Shown one piece after another: positions 59,395 through 64,000 of a stretch of DNA of 64,000 nucleotides. A model generated the notes under the pieces. That model was not told the origin of the DNA. It ran no database searches and was given only the letters and a program-made list of their open reading frames with translations. The position numbers and the translations under genes were made by a program. Source of the stretch: Cladobotryum mycophilum (taxonomy: Eukaryota; Ascomycota; Sordariomycetes; Hypocreales; Hypocreaceae); NCBI GenBank assembly GCA_036429605.1, contig CM071591.1, forward strand, positions 1,984,001-2,048,000, read 5' to 3'. Numbering within the stretch: position 1 is the first letter of the stretch; the number at the start of each line of letters is the position of its first letter.

Positions 59395-60903
59395 CTATCG
59401 TCTAGTGTGAACAAGCCTCCCCTTGACCCATACACTCTTCGTATTCCGATCATCCCCGTTGAACAGCCACTTTGCCAACCGATCGTCCCACGTCTCCCAT
59501 CCAAAAGTGTCGACAAAGCTATCGTCTTCCTCCAGGGTGTCGGGAACCCCCGTCGGTCCGACCTCGTATAGTCCTACGAGCTGTGCGTCCCAATCCATGC
59601 CTACGTCGAAGCCCCCGATCTTGTCCTCTAGCCCAACGACCTGAGCGCCCCCTCTCGTCGCGAGATACAGGGCCTCTTCGACGGTCAACTTGTTCTTCTC
59701 CTTTTCTTCGTCCGCGGCGTAGCCCATGGCTACGCATCTGCTCACCAACGCAGCCTGCCTCGCCGCGTCGAGGATCGAGGGACTGTACCCCCGCTCATGT
59801 CAGTCCCCAAGCCCACATCGACGCCCTTGTCCCACAGCCACTTCACCCTCGCCATGCCGCTCGTGAGCGAGGTGTTGCTGCAGGGGCAGTGCGACACCTT
59901 GGATTTCCGCAGGGCAATCAGATCCGCCTCCTCCTCCGAGAGGTGCACGCCGTGCGCCAGGATGGTCCGCGGGGTGAGCAGGCCGTGGTCGTCGTACACG
60001 CCGGTGTAGCTCGACGACTCCGGGAACTTGGTTGCCACGAGCTCAATCTCGCTCGCGTTCTCGGATACGTGCGTCTGAATGGGTAGGCCGGTTTCCCTGT
60101 GGATCTGGGCGAGGTCCCTCATGGCCTGTGGGGTGCACGACGGGGCGAACCTGGGCGTCAGGATGGGCGATACGATGTCATACCCCGGATCGATAGCCTT
60201 GATGTGCGCAATCGTGTCCAGCGTCGCTCTGCGGCCCTCCTCTGCCGATTCGTCACGATAGTAGTCCGGGTTTATGGCCCCATCATCCATGCACACCCGC
60301 CCAACAAACGCGCGCTGGCCCATGGACAGACACAGGTCGGCGAGGAGGTTGGTGGCGGCCACGTCAATGGTCGCATAGTACGCCGCCGTGGTGGTGCCGT
60401 GAGAGAGCGTCCTCCGGATGCACGTCGAGTAGATCCTCCGAGCCTTGGTCAGGTCCTTGAGACTGGCCTCGAGGGGGAACGTATACTTGTTGAGCCAGTC
60501 CAGGAGGGTGGACTTGCCAAAGATGCCGGCGTTGGCATACTGAGGGGCGTGAATATGAGTATCTAAAGCATTTCATCTTTGTTAGCCCAAGAATAAAATA
60601 TAATGACTGACTCATACTATAAATATGAAAACTTGGACACGACTCACCTATAAAGCCGGGAAAGAAGAATTGTCCTGACTTGGCTTCCCGAACATCCACC
60701 TCATCCAGGCTCCATCCAAGCCTTTGTAATAATTCCGCCTGTGCTTCCCTGATATCCCCTGCATCCTTTATGAATTCGGCAATCTTGCCAAAGGAGTCCA
60801 CCCCAAGCGCAGCATTGTGAATGAATTCCAATTCTTGCCGTGATTTGCTATGCACAAATGTGCCCAGCAGGATTAATTTCCTTTGCGGTGACATGATTTG
60901 CAT
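59395..60903 (-). CDS. Guanine deaminase (one apparent frame break)
   Basis: Exon 1 is 60903-60648 and exon 2 is 60562-59395; about 474 residues, as usual for the enzyme. The intron (donor GTGAGT, acceptor TTTAG) splits PGFI from DTHIHAPQYAN, the Zn-binding HxH motif. Other active-site blocks follow: LSHGTTTAAYY, PIQTHVSENASE, ILAHGVHLSEEE and GLGTDMSGG. It hydrolyses guanine to xanthine and ammonia in purine salvage and nitrogen scavenging, in the cytosol. A second ATG at 60894 (MSPQRK) is also possible. The frame breaks at a C5 run (59788-59792) right after DMSGG; one more base gives YSPSILDAARQA, the expected sequence. Confidence 0.94.
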
Positions 60904-61948
60904 TTCAAAAGATAAGAGAAAGAGTAAAAGGTGTATGGTATGTAGGGTAGGTATAATGTATGCAACAAAAAGGGAGGGGGGTTTAGAAGGGAAAGATTAG
61001 AGAACAAGACAGGAAGGAGTTAGTGGACATGTCAAAGAACGGTAGGACCACCCATGGTATTTATTGATTTATTGTACAAGGCACAACACACGACTCGTCG
61101 TTGCACAACCCAAAACAGATAATCCGATAAGATACTTATATCGCACTCTCCCAAAGCATTTGCTATTATTACATACAACAGCCCGAAAAGGGGGGGAAGA
61201 GGGCGGGGGGTTCGCTTCCTGGCACAAGAGTTCTTTCGGGACGGAGATGGGATGCCACCACACCAACTTTGGCAAGATTCTTTCATGTAAGAATTGTGAG
61301 ACCCGACCCTGGCCATGACTGGGCAGAACCGGTCCTCGCCGCCAACCGTTGCCTCCTGCGGATGGTTCCACGCTCCCTCTATCTCCATCGTACCGTATCA
61401 AAGTGCCATATCTAGCTCGCCGACTAATAATAATCGATACCGCCAGACTTGAGTACCTAATTATAATATAATACCATGACACGACAGCCACAGCGACGGC
61501 AACGGTGACAGACCGCCCTTCAACCTCTTCCTACAAGCAATAGAAGCCAGAGTCACACTGAGTGATACCTCCACTGCTGTGATACATGGATAATTATTAA
61601 TAAAGCAAGTCAACCATGTTTCATAAGCTCATAAATAGTAATACGAAAACATTCACCGCACATACTGCCATCATAATATCATGCTGTGCTCCGTACGGAG
61701 TACTGTATGTACTTAACATTACATCTAATTGCTTATTTGTTTGCATTACACGTCTACTCTCTAATGTCGTACCAAGATTAAATAACTTCAAGGTCGACCA
61801 TTTCTCTCTAGCCTTGGCCATTTTCTAATACACACAATTCGCTCCAGTTCCCATTTATCCCTTAAGTAGTCATCACATCTTGAATCAACATCACCATCAA
61901 CGTCACCGTCACCGTCACCGTCACAACCACCACCACCACCACCATCGC
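60904..61948. other. Intergenic between fatty acid synthase beta and guanine deaminase
   Basis: About 1 kb, with the FAS 3' UTR at its right end and the deaminase promoter at its left. A perfect 12-base palindrome CTCCGTACGGAG is at 61689-61700. Tandem CACCGT and CACCAC units at 61894-61944 follow the FAS stop. No gene is supported. Confidence 0.5.
61894..61944. repeat. CGTCAC hexamer and CCA triplet repeats after the FAS stop
   Basis: About five CGTCAC units, then about seven CCA triplets, read on the plus strand, directly downstream of the FAS beta stop codon (3' UTR). Confidence 0.85.
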
Positions 61949-63999
61949 TCATGCAGCCAGGCCAGCACCTTCGTGGTCCGCACTAGCACCACTCTCACTC
62001 TTGCCCTCGGTTGAGTCTTCCTCCTCCTGCGCATACTTGTCCCAGTTGGCGAGAATTGCACCAATCTTGGGCGAGTTGGTCAGCCTGTAGACATCCTCAA
62101 AGTACTCCTTGGTGAGCGCAAAAGGCTTGGCTGTCACGTTTGGAATGTACTTGCCAACCAACTTGGCTGGATCAATCGTCGTCTTGTTAATCTTCTTGAG
62201 CAAGAAAGATCGGAAAGGCTTGACACCCGACCGCAAGAAGGTAGAGTGGAATGGCACATCAATGCCTCGAAGAGGAATTGTCGCATACCCACGCTGCAGT
62301 TCCAGTGGCTGTGGCTTCTTCTCTGTCTCTGCGGAACACTGGCGAATCACTTCGCGCAACACACCTTTGGCTTGCTCAATGTTGCTTCGCATGGCTTCCA
62401 CATCCACTCCCTGCACCTTCAGAATGTTGGTCACTCCACTCAGAGTATCAAGCGCACGCAAGTCACCAGCACACACGTACTGCTGGTTGGCAATGTTGTA
62501 GTTGACGATTTCGAGTAGCCAGCCAGTCTCCTCCGAGATGCTGTTAACCACAAACTGAAGCGCCTCCTCATTGAATGTCTTGGAAATTCGACTCGGGTTT
62601 ACAGCGCACATGGAATAGTTGGATCGGCCATGGGCGTCTCGTTCCACAGCCACCTGCATCGTCAAGCCACGATAGAACACAACAGAGACCAAACTTTCAA
62701 TAGGCATGACATCGGCCAACGCAGCCAGTGCAGAGTATTCACCAAGGGAATGTCCCGCAAAGGTGCTGTCTCTGGGTACGAGTCCCTTGGACTTCATGTC
62801 CTCGAAGCTTGCCTTTTCCATCAAAGTCAAGGCTGGCTGTGTAAACTGTGTCGCTGACAGCAGACCAGTCGGTGATCTGTAAGTATAAGATGTAGTTGTT
62901 TCGCTGATGTCCTTGAAGATTCTCTCCGACTTGATGGAGCCATCGACGGCTACCGTCTCGAAAGTCATTGCCATGTAGTTCTGGCGAATGGCCTTTCCTC
63001 GAGGTCCACCGAAATGAACAGTGAGCTCTTTAGGATTGTTTCTGACGATGTTGGTAATGGAGAAGCCTATATTTAGTTAGTACGTTGTTGCATTCTGGTC
63101 ATATGGATAGTAAACTTACCGTAGTTGTCAAGCAAGTACTTGTCGGCACGGTCCCATACATCCTTGGCGACAGGGCTGTTGTCATACAGGTCCATACCCA
63201 TACCTTGCTCTTGAGATCCTTGACCGGTGAACACATAAGCTGTGACGGGCTGCTCGACCTCAGCCTCACCCAGCAATACCTTCTCCTCGCTCTCAATATT
63301 GATGGCCTCAAGTTTGATAATCTTTCGGCCAGCAACCATACCAACATGTTGCAGCTTGACCTGAATGGCATCGTTGGGCAGAACCATACCCACGAGTGAG
63401 GCATGGAAGCTGCGTACGCGACCAATATTGTTCTCAGCAGCCCAAGTTTCAATCAGACTGCGTACAGCAGCACTGGTATACATGCCATGAGTAATGGTGC
63501 CAGGAAGATTTGCATAGGTGGAAAAGACTCGAGACACGTGAATAGGGTTATAATCTCCTGAGACACGCGCATACGTCTCGTTGGAGGCAGGGGCTCGAAG
63601 TTGCAGAGGAGCTTTGCCGCTGAGAGGAATTGCATTCTCAAAGTTGATCGGTTGGTCAAGTAGGGAGCCGTTACGCTCTAGGAAGTCAATGACGGGGTTA
63701 CCATGCGACTCGAAAGCTTCGTACTCGACACTAGCAACCTGGATCACCTCCTTCGTAGGTAATTCAAGCAGTACTTCTCCTTGCGTCTGCACGCTGCTGA
63801 AAACAGTCTTGTTCTTGAACCGAACCAGACTCTGCAGTCTGAATGTGAGGGTCTGACCCAAGAGATCAATGTCATTAGAAGCGTCGTCGAGGGTAAACCA
63901 CTGCTTGGATCGCAGAATTGCTACATCCTTGGTTGTTGTAAGATGAACCTGAACGGGTGTTTCCATCTTGCGTTGGAACGTGTTTTCATAATCGGTGTA
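61949..63999 (-). CDS. FAS1: Fatty acid synthase subunit beta, C-terminal third (N-terminus outside window)
   Basis: Read from 63999 in an open frame with an intron at 63119-63067 (donor GTAAGT), then to a stop at 61949; 665 residues are in the window. The first part is the end of the dehydratase double-hotdog domain, with DYNPIHVSRVFSTYANLPGT and ITHGMYTSA carrying the catalytic residues. The malonyl/palmitoyl transferase domain follows, with VFTGQGSQEQGMGMDLY and the serine elbow GHSLGEYSALA. These lie at the end of fungal FAS beta, which forms the cytosolic alpha6-beta6 synthase. Acetyl transferase and enoyl reductase domains must lie beyond 64000. The close fit to the primary-metabolism enzyme argues against a toxin-cluster paralogue. 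Confidence 0.96.
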
Positions 64000-64000
64000 G

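Overview
The window is nuclear DNA of a filamentous ascomycete, almost certainly a Sordariomycete and probably of the order Hypocreales. The evidence is many short introns of about 50-170 nt with GTRAGT-like donors and CTAAC-like branch sites, a self-sufficient CYP505 P450, a XYR1/XlnR xylanase regulator that follows the known Trichoderma protein nearly throughout, HET-domain and Zn2Cys6 genes, an ErdS-type lipid aminoacyl transferase, and a tRNA-Phe with an intron at position 37/38. The species cannot be named from the sequence alone.

Layout, left to right. 1-402: 3' end of a small cysteine-rich (hydrophobin-like) gene. 2.9-21 kb: a lipid- and redox-rich block with a CYP505 P450-reductase fusion (+), a thioredoxin-like gene with a changed active site (+), erdS, an aspartyl-tRNA synthetase fused to DUF2156 that makes ergosteryl aspartate (-), an alpha/beta hydrolase (+), an FAD monooxygenase (-), a polytopic membrane protein (+) and a HET-C/GLTP glycolipid transfer protein (-). 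22-31 kb: phospholipase D (+), tRNA-Phe (-), BRO1 (+). 32-40 kb: a cytochrome b2-type lactate dehydrogenase ending in SKL (+), the clamp-loader subunit Ctf18 (-) and mitochondrial ribosomal protein uS4m/NAM9 (+); the last two diverge from a 341-bp spacer. 42-59 kb: a NirA/NIT4-like regulator, a HET-domain gene, a secreted RNase T2, the xylanase regulator xyr1 and a bZIP factor, all (+). 59-64 kb: guanine deaminase (-) and the C-terminal third of fatty acid synthase beta (-), which runs off the right edge.

A technical pattern runs through the window. Ten protein genes carry single-base-type frame breaks, and eleven of the thirteen breaks fall at runs of five or six G or C. On each side of the break the conserved protein continues without loss. 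This looks like under-called homopolymers in the source assembly rather than real pseudogenes, and I annotate these genes as intact with a probable sequence error. All coordinates are those of the sequence as given.

The most distinctive biology is the erdS locus (tRNA-dependent sterol aminoacylation), with a possible Erg-Asp hydrolase gene 2.8 kb away in a neighbourhood rich in lipid enzymes. The next most notable are the thioredoxin lacking its nucleophilic cysteine, the apparently peroxisomal cytochrome b2, and the upstream ORFs before xyr1. I found no transposon, CRISPR array, phage or other mobile element.
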